From NCBI GenBank assembly GCA_964632495.1, contig CAZWDS010000005.1:1-64000 (forward strand): a stretch of DNA of 64,000 bases, given 5' to 3'. This stretch comes from CALKXV01 sp964632495. Its GTDB lineage: Bacteria > Pseudomonadota > Alphaproteobacteria > Rhodobacterales > Rhodobacteraceae. A program made the position numbers and the translations under genes. Below the pieces are notes generated by a model that searched no databases, was not told where the DNA came from, and was given only the letters and a program-made list of their open reading frames with translations. Positions 9,279 through 17,280 of this stretch are shown here, in pieces. Positions within the stretch are counted from its first letter, which is position 1. Each line of letters begins with the position of its first letter.

Positions 9279-9815
9279 ATGACACACGATCACGTCCCAC
9301 CTTGGCGTCTCTACGGCCGCCTGACTGGCTTGTTGCTTTTGCTTGCTGGCGCTGTTTCGGCCAACAGCAATGCGCTGGCCCTGACGCGTGACATAAGTGT
9401 CGAACATGATGGGATAAACATCGATTTCACCGATGCCCAAATTGCGGCACGTCAGCACCTTGATCACTTTTTCCGCATGGTCCTGGACGAAGATGGCGTG
9501 GGCCAAATGGGCGCGGCTGTCCGCGTCGCGTTCCCAAGACAAAACGGCCGCATCGAACTGATCTGGATCACGCCATTTCAACAGGAAAACGGCCAATATA
9601 TTGGTATTTTGCACAATTCCGAGGCTTCTGAACACTCCGAGGTCTTGACCTTCAAGCGTGATCAAGTGGTCGATTGGTCTTTTGCGGCCCCAGACGGACG
9701 GCTGTACGGCAATTTCGCGACGCGGCTATTCCTACAAACTTTGCCGACCGCCCAAGCAGCCAAGATCGCCAGTATTCTGTCAGAAACGCCCGCCCCTGCA
9801 GAATGGTTGCCTTAG
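9279..9815 (+). CDS. exported DUF2314-domain protein
   Basis: About 178 residues. I chose the ATG at 9279 because the hydrophobic stretch GRLTGLLLLLAGAVSANSNALA then sits at residues 11-32 as a signal peptide. A longer start at 9228 is open. The rest fits DUF2314: RIELIWITPF, GQYIGILHNSEA, a charged turn, then DQVVDWSFAAPDGRLYGNFATRLFL. This is the typical order of strand, 'G.L.N.P', 'I.DW.Y' and 'G...G..T.R'. The family has no established activity. It is followed by tRNA-Gly. The family call is fairly sure but the function is unknown. Confidence 0.75.
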   Translation: MTHDHVPPWRLYGRLTGLLLLLAGAVSANSNALALTRDISVEHDGINIDFTDAQIAARQHLDHFFRMVLDEDGVGQMGAAVRVAFPRQNGRIELIWITPFQQENGQYIGILHNSEASEHSEVLTFKRDQVVDWSFAAPDGRLYGNFATRLFLQTLPTAQAAKIASILSETPAPAEWLP

Positions 9816-9876
9816 CACTCATTTTTTACTTGCAGAGTTGGCCCGATGCTTCTACCACGCCCTCACCCAAATGGAC

Positions 9877-9951
9877 GCGGGCGTAGCTCAGGGGTAGAGC
9901 ATAACCTTGCCAAGGTTAGGGTCGTGAGTTCGAATCTCATCGCCCGCTCCA
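9877..9951 (+). tRNA. tRNA-Gly (anticodon GCC)
   Basis: The acceptor arms GCGGGCG and CGCCCGC pair perfectly. The D-stem is GCTC/GAGC and the anticodon loop is TTGCCAA with stem TAACC/GGTTA. The T-arm is GTGAG-TTCGAAT-CTCAT. The discriminator base is T and the CCA end is encoded. All arms are canonical. The gene borders an atypical gene set that starts about 200 bp downstream, so it is a possible integration site. Confidence 0.97.
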
Positions 9952-10151
9952 ATTGGATCAGTCATTCGCTAGAGTGACTTGCGCAATCCCCGAAATCGCT
10001 GCCTCAACCTGAAAATCCTTGTCATGCTTTGGTCTGGTCGACGCGTTGAAAGCTTTTCGCAACCAAGGCACATGCATAAATCCTTAGCATGCGCGCCCTT
10101 GTCAAAAGCTAGGAATGGTTTTTAGGAATTATAGTGCTGAAGCAAAGCGTC

Positions 10152-10859
10152 TTAGGAAAAAGCTTCGCGCTTCTTTCGACGATTTTTCACCCTGTTGGGA
10201 GCGATAATAACGCTTAGCCCATAGAGGAACAGTAGACCCGCTGCCGTCAGCGTGACGATGATCTTTTTCCGTTTGGTCGCGATCTGAGCACTATCCTCCA
10301 CCTGGAAGTCCGGCTCGGATAAAGTTCTTAAGATCGACTTAGATAACCCATTAAGGATTGCAGGGGCCTTGCCAGTTACGTTCACGTAGCCTGCGCCTTG
10401 TGAGTAGTGAAACAAGAACGTCGAAGACAACTCGGCTATGGTGAACGCCTTGCAGATAAATGCGAATGCGCATTCATGACTAAGCGAGGGATCGTCCTTC
10501 GGACTACCACCAATCGTGTTGATAAAAACTTGGTCTGTAAGAGACTGAGCCGCCGCGATTGCTAATGAACTGTCATTGGAACCAGACGCACATCCGACAA
10601 GTGTTTCGGCGCAGGACCCAACGGAATTGGATTGATCAATCTGAGCATGGAACACGTCAGCATGGGACACCGCTTTCGCCGCGGTCCACGCATCAGTGAT
10701 CAGTGTCGCGGCACTTGCCGAAACAACTGATAAAAAAGCAAAAAACGCCCCTACTATGAGCCCTTTGACTGTCAACGCGAAACCCTTTTCGCAAACATTC
10801 AGGACACCACGACCCAAACAAATTGTTACCTGCGAGACACATATCGGTAGTTTTACCAA
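10152..10859 (-). CDS. exported or membrane-anchored protein of unknown function
   Basis: Up to 235 residues with no family that I recognise. A signal-peptide-like segment (GLIVGAFFAFLSVVSASAA) begins about residue 33. The real start may therefore be a TTG at residue 30 or thereabouts instead of the annotated ATG. The middle contains five Cys spread over 70 residues (SCAETLVGCAS, HECAFAFICKAF), which suggests disulfides outside the cytoplasm. Near the C-terminus a hydrophobic helix (VTLTAAGLLFLYGLSVIIA) is followed by a strongly basic tail (NRVKNRRKKREAFS), so the protein would be anchored with the tail inside. This resembles the layout of sorted CTERM proteins, but no PEP/VPEID motif is visible. 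It lies alone downstream of tRNA-Gly. Confidence 0.6.
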   Translation of the reverse strand: MVKLPICVSQVTICLGRGVLNVCEKGFALTVKGLIVGAFFAFLSVVSASAATLITDAWTAAKAVSHADVFHAQIDQSNSVGSCAETLVGCASGSNDSSLAIAAAQSLTDQVFINTIGGSPKDDPSLSHECAFAFICKAFTIAELSSTFLFHYSQGAGYVNVTGKAPAILNGLSKSILRTLSEPDFQVEDSAQIATKRKKIIVTLTAAGLLFLYGLSVIIAPNRVKNRRKKREAFS

Positions 10860-10982
10860 GAGTCCATGCGAATCCGCAATGCGTCACTGTCAAGCGTTAA
10901 CCTTGATTCGTGAATGAATGCCAGAACGCTTAGAATACTGTCAAAAACTCTGTCCCGTCATGGTTGAGCTCACGTGCCAGAT

Positions 10983-12155
10983 TCAAGCCTGTGAGACTTC
11001 GTATTCCGGGAAGAAACGACAAGAGAGAACCGCTATTGCAGCAAGGGCCCCAACGGTGACGGCCGCGAATAGTGGGCTAGCGCTGGAGAACAACGCCACA
11101 ACAAGGACGCTGCCAAAGCGCGCAAATGTGATATCCAAACTCGATGAAAAAGCCCTTAAGTCGTGCGGTGACACTCGCAAAAGAAGATGCGTCGATGGAG
11201 CATTGCAACATGCAAGACCTGCGCCCACGAAAACGGCAGAGATGATCTGAAAGAGATGACTGTCAGGACCAAGCACCGCAACAGCAAAGCTGGCGGCCAG
11301 CAGCACCGGCGCAAGCCTAAGACTTCGACCAAGCCCAAGCCCGGTGATCCGATTTCTCAAGGCGAAACTTAAGACCGAAAACGATAGCCAAAGGCACGTA
11401 AGAAAAATCGAAACAGATTGGCTGTCAAAGCCGTCTTGGCTCCAATTGACTGGGAAAAAGAACAAATAGAAGGAAAAGCACCCATACGTCAGAAAAATGT
11501 AAAGCAGCAGCACCCAATAGCTGGGCAGCGACAACAACTGAGCATGGTTAAGAGCGGTCTGTTCGCGGCCCTCGCCGATCTCGCCGCCGCCAAGCAAAAC
11601 AAACAAAAGGCCAAGCAATGCAATGACGGCAAGCACGCCAAAAACTGCCTGCCAGCCCAACCCCGTCAAAACCACGCTACCAAAGAACGGCAATACCGCA
11701 GCGGCCACGCCGATTAACCCGCCCCACACCATCAAGGCCTTCCCGGGATGTTCGGAATTTGCCTGGGTCAATAAAATGGGGACAAGTGGCGAAAAAAGCC
11801 CCCCTCCTAACCCTTGCAAAGTGCGGCTTATCAGAAGGGTTTGCAGGGTGTCCGACTGCGCAGAAAGGACCGATCCAATGGCAAACAGCCCGACACCGCA
11901 CATGAACAGTTTTCGCCTATCGAAAACGTCGCCGAAGAAGCCGCTTGTTAACACGGCGACGGCAACGGCAATCGCATAGGCATTGAACACCCAAGCCAAC
12001 CCGCCAACGCTTAGCCCAAGATCCCGTTGGATCGCGCTTAGCAGCAAAGGCAGAAGCGTCAGCTCCATCACAAAGGCAACACTTGCGACAATTGCCCCGA
12101 TCGTCAGGACAAGGTCCGGCCAAGATCGCCTAAGTCCGAGACGAAAATACGTCAT
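10983..12155 (-). CDS. major facilitator superfamily transporter
   Basis: A 390-residue inner-membrane transporter with about 12 hydrophobic helices. The loop between helices 2 and 3, GFFGDVFDRRKLF, is the MFS motif A. LISRTLQGLGGGLFSPLVPILL is the region typical of drug/proton antiporters. It is probably a proton-driven exporter of a small molecule, of the Bcr/EmrB-like type. It is the last of three leftward genes (regulator, unknown protein, MFS), separated from the unknown gene by 51 bp. That arrangement suggests it exports a product or toxic substrate linked to them. Confidence 0.85.
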   Translation of the reverse strand: MTYFRLGLRRSWPDLVLTIGAIVASVAFVMELTLLPLLLSAIQRDLGLSVGGLAWVFNAYAIAVAVAVLTSGFFGDVFDRRKLFMCGVGLFAIGSVLSAQSDTLQTLLISRTLQGLGGGLFSPLVPILLTQANSEHPGKALMVWGGLIGVAAAVLPFFGSVVLTGLGWQAVFGVLAVIALLGLLFVLLGGGEIGEGREQTALNHAQLLSLPSYWVLLLYIFLTYGCFSFYLFFFPVNWSQDGFDSQSVSIFLTCLWLSFSVLSFALRNRITGLGLGRSLRLAPVLLAASFAVAVLGPDSHLFQIISAVFVGAGLACCNAPSTHLLLRVSPHDLRAFSSSLDITFARFGSVLVVALFSSASPLFAAVTVGALAAIAVLSCRFFPEYEVSQA

Positions 12156-12206
12156 GGATCATCCCAAAAATGTTTGCACAGAGCCGTTGGCTCTCGCCAA
12201 AAAAGG

Positions 12207-12962
12207 TCACGCCACCATATCAATGGCCCGGACTAATTTACCGTGCTCTGGCAGCGAGCCGTCATCGGACAATGTTCTAGGTCTGGATGCAAGGGCGTTT
12301 TTCATGTCCTGATGGCTCATCCAGACCAGCATTTCTTTTGACGTCACTTCTTGATCAGGACCGTGCCAAGCACCGTACTCGCAATGGGGATACCCATAGC
12401 GTACAGCCACACCTTTGGTGGCCAGTTGGACGGGCACAAAGCCGAACAGATAATCGGGGGACCAAAGCTCCATTGTGAGCTCGAACGCGATCCGAGACAG
12501 AACCGCAGTCAAACCTTGGCTTTTTCGACTGACTTTCCCACCTTTGATCCAAAACTCCCCATGATAGCCAACACGACCAGATATTTGGTTCAGGGTCGGC
12601 AGCGGCGAGAAAAACGTGCGATCAGGATCGGGAGTTGACCCGGGCGTAATATATTTGTGTCGGTGATCCCTCAGATGATCTGACAGTGATCCGTTCTGAA
12701 GGTCCAAAAGCCGGATGGCTTGTGTGTGTATCAGTTCGTTTTTCTCATCAAATCCACAAATCCAGAACGCGTTAGCCCCATCCACGTACGAGCTTGCCAC
12801 ATCGAACATGGGGAAGAGTTTCGAGCGATCTGTCTGACTATTCCGCAATCGGCGAAAGGCCGTAAAGTCACTGCCAATTTCAAGAAAAATGCCGGCTTCT
12901 TCTAGCTCTTTCATCAGATTGGACACATTGTTGATCGTCGTAAACAAATTGAGTGCAGTCAT
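12207..12962 (-). CDS. unknown protein, possible GNAT-like acyltransferase fold
   Basis: A 251-residue soluble protein that I do not recognise. The order of segments resembles a GNAT or autoinducer-synthase fold. A strand AFWICGFDEKNELIHTQAIRL is followed by GRVGYHGEFWIKGG, then SRKSQGLTAVLSRIAFELTM, similar to the R/Q-x-x-G-x-G/A loop and helix that bind CoA pyrophosphate. Next comes DYLFGFVPVQLATKGVAVRYGYPH, similar to the strand and 'KG.A.RYG' end seen in acetyltransferases. This is inference only, since no motif is exact. The genes on either side are a LysR-like regulator and an MFS exporter, on the same strand with 81- and 51-bp gaps, so the three probably form one unit. Confidence 0.6.
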   Translation of the reverse strand: MTALNLFTTINNVSNLMKELEEAGIFLEIGSDFTAFRRLRNSQTDRSKLFPMFDVASSYVDGANAFWICGFDEKNELIHTQAIRLLDLQNGSLSDHLRDHRHKYITPGSTPDPDRTFFSPLPTLNQISGRVGYHGEFWIKGGKVSRKSQGLTAVLSRIAFELTMELWSPDYLFGFVPVQLATKGVAVRYGYPHCEYGAWHGPDQEVTSKEMLVWMSHQDMKNALASRPRTLSDDGSLPEHGKLVRAIDMVA

Positions 12963-13043
12963 TTTGTTGCTCCTAGTTGGTCCGCAATCGTGAGTTGAAT
13001 AGTCGCCGGACTCACTGAACGAGTCGAGTTATTGCTCTATGAC

Positions 13044-13922
13044 TTACGCAAACTCTTGCAAAAGACCCGTGGAAACACTGTTTCTGTCTGCCGCACTTAA
13101 CCCATCAATTTCGACTTCGCAGGTCACATCGGGCATAACAATAAGCCCAGGCGTGCCGTCTGGAAAAACGCATCCCATCAAAAGGCGCTGGAACGTCACC
13201 GGAACAGGATGATCACTGCTTTCTCGGGGTAAATGTGCGAAAAGATGGTCAAGACGCACGCCGCCCTCGCCATGAATTCTATCGTAAGCATCTGATATAA
13301 ATTGATTATACTCTTTCCCAGCCAGGTCGTCTTCCGAAAGGCGGCCAACTGCGCTTTTGGCCCAAGTCCACCCGAACCACTTGGCGTAAGTCGATTTTTC
13401 TCCAATTTCGACGCAAACCCAGCCTTCTGAGCTGCGTCGATAGATCGCCAAATACGGCCGGATCTCAGCCATGGCCGCTGACTCGATCTGCGCCAGAGCC
13501 ATGCCCCAAGCCTTTAAAGTACGCTGGACAAGTTCGGTCCCATAAATGGAAACTGCGCTTACGGGGTGTTGCTGGCAAAGAAATTTATCTGATTCTTCGG
13601 GCGAAGATCGGGCATATTCAAGGTGTTGAAAGCCACTTGTGCTTTGAAGTTCACCTTGAGACCAGCGTTCCGCCTGACGCAGCATGGACCGCGCACCAGA
13701 AAGCGAAGATACTCCTAGCGGCGTTAAGGCATATGATTGCTTGTGTAGCGAAAAAAGTGCTCCTCCGCGACAGGCCTCAAGTTCCGAGACATGACGGCGG
13801 ACCGTTTGGCGCGTTGTCCCAAGGCTTTCTGCAGTTTCAGAAAGGTTCAGCGTGCGCGCCAGACTTTCGAAGGCGCGTAGCATGTCAAAGGTGACTGCAA
13901 CTCCGTTTTTGGAACGACCCAA
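13044..13922 (-). CDS. LysR-type HTH regulator with a non-standard C-terminal domain
   Basis: A 292-residue protein. Residues ~9-70 are a LysR-like winged HTH (FDMLRAFESLARTLNLSETAESLGTTRQTVRRHVSELEACRGGALFSL). The remainder does not read like the usual LysR periplasmic-binding-like effector domain. It contains EIRPYLAIYRRSSEGWVCVEIGEKSTYAKWFGWTWAKSAVGR, followed by a segment on FISDAYDRI and a C-terminal PGLIVMPDVTCEVEID, which could be a PAS-like or novel sensor. It heads a leftward group with the unknown protein and the MFS transporter and is divergent from a partial XRE gene, so it probably controls one or both. Confidence 0.75.
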   Translation of the reverse strand: MGRSKNGVAVTFDMLRAFESLARTLNLSETAESLGTTRQTVRRHVSELEACRGGALFSLHKQSYALTPLGVSSLSGARSMLRQAERWSQGELQSTSGFQHLEYARSSPEESDKFLCQQHPVSAVSIYGTELVQRTLKAWGMALAQIESAAMAEIRPYLAIYRRSSEGWVCVEIGEKSTYAKWFGWTWAKSAVGRLSEDDLAGKEYNQFISDAYDRIHGEGGVRLDHLFAHLPRESSDHPVPVTFQRLLMGCVFPDGTPGLIVMPDVTCEVEIDGLSAADRNSVSTGLLQEFA

Positions 13923-14108
13923 GTGATTTCCTCACGACTCAAGCAAGTTGTAATATTTATCATCCACCTTTGAGCAATGAAAGCAACAGAAGCGTTTGAT
14001 AAACGATCAATTTTCTTAGCCGTTGTCGTCTGCCATATACAAGCAAAAGCCAAGAGCAATATCAGTACCTTGGCAGATCAAACGTATGTTTTACGGAGTT
14101 GCAGTTTT

Positions 14109-14251
14109 ATGCAGGTTTTGCCCGATGGGTGGGAAAGAGACGTGGGTGTTCGGCTACGTGATCTGCGACGTCTGGCAGGCATGAACCAAGCTCAACTTGC
14201 AGCAAAAGTCGGTCAGGACGAAGCGACGATCAAACTGAATGAAAGCGGTGA
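14109..14251 (+). CDS. XRE-family helix-turn-helix protein, 3' part lost in the gap
   Basis: Only 47 codons remain before the run of N. The sequence MQVLPDGWERDVGVRLRDLRR leads into AGMNQAQLAAKVGQDEATIKLNESG, a Cro/C1-type HTH (helix 2 QAQLAAKVG). I chose the ATG at 14109 since GGAG lies 10 bases upstream. A start at 13977 would add 44 residues of no obvious character. The divergent arrangement with the LysR-type gene suggests a control pair or an unrelated regulator. Its total length and C-terminal domain cannot be known here. Confidence 0.6.
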
Positions 14252-14351
14252 NNNNNNNNNNNNNNNNNNNNNNNNNNNNNNNNNNNNNNNNNNNNNNNNN
14301 NNNNNNNNNNNNNNNNNNNNNNNNNNNNNNNNNNNNNNNNNNNNNNNNNNN
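14252..14351. other. assembly gap (100 N)
   Basis: Exactly 100 undetermined bases, the usual placeholder for a scaffold join of unknown size. The XRE gene is cut by it. The FAD oxidoreductase gene ends 13 bases after it and is complete. Confidence 0.99.
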
Positions 14352-14363
14352 ATGTTCCGCGCC

Positions 14364-15596
14364 TCAAATGATGGCTTTCTCGATGATGGGACGGTTGGAT
14401 GGGATACGGTCGTATTTGAACGGCGACAAGTCGAGCGTTCTAAACGCTCCGTAAGTCAGCCATTCCGAAGTTCCCCGCCCCATAGCCGGCGATTGCTGCA
14501 AGCCATGGCCGGAAAATCCATTTTGAAAGATGAAATTCTCTACTTCAGTATGCGGCCCCAAGATCGCGTTATGATCAAAGGCGTTATAGGCATAGTGCCC
14601 GGCCCATTCGGTGACCACTCGGATCGCTTCAAACTGTGGAATGCGTGTCGCAATGATCGGCCAGACGTGACTTTCCCAACGGTTGAAATCCATTGCGAAA
14701 TCGTCAAAATCGACGGCAGGGTCTGGATCGGCAGGACAGCCCGCCAAATACGTTTTGGGTCCATCTTGTCGGACATGCACGCCCGAAGGATCGATGGTCA
14801 GGGGCAGGTCTCGATCCAAAGGCTGCTCAGCACTGAAAATCCACGTAAAGCGTTTCCGGGGCTCAACAGGAATCTCCAACCCGGCCATAGCTGCCGTGCG
14901 CGCCCCGCGCGGACCCGAGGCATTCACCACCTGCCCGCAAGATACCACCTCGCCTGACGCCAGCGTGACACTCTCTACACGCGTGCCACTCGCATTCTTA
15001 GTGATCGCCACAACCTCGTTCGCAATGTATTCTACGCCACGATCTTTTGCCGAACGACGCCACCAGTCAAAGACGGTACCGCCATCCCAATAACCTTCGT
15101 CTTTGCAGTTGATCGACCCCAGAACGATATCGTCCACATCATAAAAGGGATACCGCGCCTTGATCTCTTCAGGCGACAAAAGCTCGGTCTCGGCACCTTC
15201 GGCAAGCTGGACTTTTTGGTTTTCACGCAAAGTTTGGGCGAAACCTTCATTGTCGGCCAGATACATATAGCCATAGTTCTGGATGGACTGGTCCGGCACA
15301 CGCGCATCGCCAATGCGTTCGCGCAGGTTCTTCACAAAATCGGCCGCAAACTGACTGATTTGAACGTTCAAAGGGGCCGAAAATTGCTGTCGAATGCAGG
15401 AATTGGTATGCGCTGTTGAGCACTTTTCGTAGGTCGGATCACGCTCCACAACCAACACGCGCCCGTCGAAATCCGCATTTTCCGTCAAGAACCATGCCGT
15501 AGACGATCCCATGATCGCCCCGCCGATGATCACGATGTCATAAGAACTGTGTTCCGGAGATTGTTCGGCCATCACTTCGCTTTCCCTTGCAGACAA
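14364..15596 (-). CDS. FAD-dependent oxidoreductase (DAO family)
   Basis: A 410-residue flavoprotein of the D-amino acid oxidase/glycine oxidase/sarcosine oxidase family. It begins with YDIVIIGGAIMGSSTAWFL (dinucleotide-binding fold near residues 19-37) and VLVVERDPTYEKCSTAHTN. It ends with the DAO-type FIFQNGFSGHGLQQSPAMGRGTSEWL. A start at the second ATG (residue 9) is equally possible. It is the last gene of the leftward carbohydrate group pfkB-amidohydrolase-SDR-FAD oxidoreductase, 66 bp after the SDR gene. It may oxidise a C-N or C-OH bond in the pathway substrate, but the substrate is unknown. Confidence 0.85.
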   Translation of the reverse strand: MSARESEVMAEQSPEHSSYDIVIIGGAIMGSSTAWFLTENADFDGRVLVVERDPTYEKCSTAHTNSCIRQQFSAPLNVQISQFAADFVKNLRERIGDARVPDQSIQNYGYMYLADNEGFAQTLRENQKVQLAEGAETELLSPEEIKARYPFYDVDDIVLGSINCKDEGYWDGGTVFDWWRRSAKDRGVEYIANEVVAITKNASGTRVESVTLASGEVVSCGQVVNASGPRGARTAAMAGLEIPVEPRKRFTWIFSAEQPLDRDLPLTIDPSGVHVRQDGPKTYLAGCPADPDPAVDFDDFAMDFNRWESHVWPIIATRIPQFEAIRVVTEWAGHYAYNAFDHNAILGPHTEVENFIFQNGFSGHGLQQSPAMGRGTSEWLTYGAFRTLDLSPFKYDRIPSNRPIIEKAII

Positions 15597-15662
15597 ATCG
15601 TTCTAGCGCCGAATTGCACAATCTGGAAAGGCGAATATTCAGTGCCCGACCGCAAAGCGTGG

Positions 15663-16436
15663 CTAGACGCCAAGCGTAGACAGCAACCCACCATCAATCA
15701 GGTAATCACCACCGGTGCAAAACCCGGCCTGGTCGCTGCACAGAAAAGCGATCAGGGCGCTTGTTTCTTCCACCGTACCTACGCGCCCCAGAGGATGGGC
15801 TGCGCCGAAGTCTTGGATCACATCTTCGATCGGGTTGCCTTCGCCCGCCACCGTCTGAGCGGCAAATTCCAGCAAAGGCGTGCGGACCGACCCCGGACTG
15901 ATCGAGTTCACGCGGATACCGTCTTTTGCCGCATCAACGGCTTGGGCCCGGGTCAAAGCGTGGATGCCACCCTTTGTCGTCGCATAGGCCAGAACGCTGT
16001 TCTGGTTTTGGTGACCCTGCACGGATGACACATGCACAATCGCTCCTTTGCCCCGCGCTTTCATATAGGGATAGGCGAAATGGGAGGTCAGGTAGCAGGA
16101 CGTGAGGTTGATCGCGATCACCCGGTTCCAATGGGCCAGATCGGTCGTTTCCGTGGTGCCATATGTTTGAACGGCGGCGGCGTTCACCAAGATGTCGATG
16201 CCTCTGGCGTTGCCAATGCCCTTGATCCAGTCTTCAACCGCGTTCGCATCGGACACATCGACCTGCGCGACGCTCAGCGGCAGCTCCTCTCCCGCCGCGT
16301 CTGCCTTTGCGTTAAGCACCGGGTCAATGCCGCAGACATGCACCGATGCGCCAGCCCGCGCGAAGTAAAGCGCGGCGCCAAGGCCAATGCCACTGGAACC
16401 GGTCACGATCACGGTCTTGTCGGTAAAGTCATTCAT
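15663..16436 (-). CDS. SDR-family sugar/alcohol dehydrogenase
   Basis: A 257-residue classical short-chain dehydrogenase. The start at 16436 is chosen because it places TGSSGIGLG at 12-20 and overlaps the preceding stop by 8 bases. The longer frame adds a 36-residue head unlike any SDR. NAAAV, catalytic Ser (S137/S138), Y151 and K155 (YATTK) are all present. IRVNSISPGSVRTPLL is typical of sugar and polyol dehydrogenases. With the lactonase-like amidohydrolase directly upstream, an oxidation of an aldose to its lactone is the simplest role, but this is inference. Confidence 0.88.
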   Translation of the reverse strand: MNDFTDKTVIVTGSSGIGLGAALYFARAGASVHVCGIDPVLNAKADAAGEELPLSVAQVDVSDANAVEDWIKGIGNARGIDILVNAAAVQTYGTTETTDLAHWNRVIAINLTSCYLTSHFAYPYMKARGKGAIVHVSSVQGHQNQNSVLAYATTKGGIHALTRAQAVDAAKDGIRVNSISPGSVRTPLLEFAAQTVAGEGNPIEDVIQDFGAAHPLGRVGTVEETSALIAFLCSDQAGFCTGGDYLIDGGLLSTLGV

Positions 16437-17277
16437 CTTGCGGTCCCAATTGAAGGCCCGGGTAGGCCCGAAGCGCGTTGCCGCCAAAGATCGCAGCGCG
16501 TGCTGTGTCGTCAACATCTGCCAAAAGGACATCCGTAACTTCAAGCCACTGTTCGTAGCGACCCGCCAACGTGGCCACCGGCCAATCGCTGCCCCAAATC
16601 AGACGATCCGGACCGAAGGTCGTCAGAAGATGATCCACATAAGGGCGCAGATCCTCAACGGTCCAATCTTCGGCCGCTTCTGTGATCAGCCCCGACAGCT
16701 TGCAAAAGGCATCCGTCTCTTGCGCCAAAGCCGTCATGTCGGCGTCCCAGCCCGAAATCACACGGTCTCGGATCAAAGGTTTCGAACCATGGTCGATCAC
16801 CGCGCGCAAGTCCCCATGCCGGTCCAGCAATTGACGCAGGTTCTGCAAGTGATGCGGCAAGGTCAGAGCATCAAACGTCAAATCCGCCGCCTGCATCGCC
16901 GCGAAGGCGGGTGCCAGTGTTTCGCGCAGCATCCAATCCGTATCGTCAATATCTTGGATCATAGGCCTTAGACCAACCAGTGCAGAGTGTTTGGCAAGGC
17001 GCGCGATCTGTTCCGGGGCATCGACCCCTTCAAAATCCACCCAACCGACCACGCCTTTGATGAAGGGCGTATTGTCGGCAAGGCTTAACATGAATTCGGT
17101 TTCTGCCACGGTCGGAGCCGCTTGCACCAGTACGGTGCTCTCGATCCCTGCGGCGCTCAATAGGGGTTCCAGATCGCTGGGTACAAAGTCGCGGTAGAGT
17201 GGGTCCAAATCAGGGGTTAGCCAGCCATAATCGCCACGTGAAACAGTCCAAAAGTGCTGATGAGCGTCAATGCGCAT
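16429..17277 (-). CDS. amidohydrolase-2 family, sugar lactonase-like (COG3618)
   Basis: A 282-residue TIM-barrel metal hydrolase related to L-fucono- and L-rhamnono-lactonases and 2-pyrone-4,6-dicarboxylate lactonase. The N-terminus MRIDAHQHFW has H6 and H8. H163 (AVIDHGSKP) and D231 (IWGSDWPVAT) complete the likely active site, and CKLSGLITEA is a family hallmark. Together with an SDR and a PfkB kinase it is likely to open a sugar lactone made by the dehydrogenase. It starts 4 bases after the pfkB stop and overlaps the SDR start by 8 bases, so the three are translationally linked. Confidence 0.87.
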   Translation of the reverse strand: MRIDAHQHFWTVSRGDYGWLTPDLDPLYRDFVPSDLEPLLSAAGIESTVLVQAAPTVAETEFMLSLADNTPFIKGVVGWVDFEGVDAPEQIARLAKHSALVGLRPMIQDIDDTDWMLRETLAPAFAAMQAADLTFDALTLPHHLQNLRQLLDRHGDLRAVIDHGSKPLIRDRVISGWDADMTALAQETDAFCKLSGLITEAAEDWTVEDLRPYVDHLLTTFGPDRLIWGSDWPVATLAGRYEQWLEVTDVLLADVDDTARAAIFGGNALRAYPGLQLGPQDE

Positions 17278-17280
17278 GGT

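Noticed and set aside
9215..9280. Short minus-strand reading MGRFWRLNAADWLREWGIPAD
   Set aside because: It reads like a protein end but is 21 codons long with a stop close upstream and overlaps the next gene; it could be a relic but cannot be supported.
9007..9282. 91-residue frame on the plus strand after pyc
   Set aside because: It would start at TTG or at an ATG one base after a purine run, the composition is Arg/Pro-rich as in shadow frames, and no family resemblance is seen.
14239..14957. Frames running through the N gap
   Set aside because: They exist only because N codons contain no stops; the right part is antisense to the FAD oxidoreductase gene.
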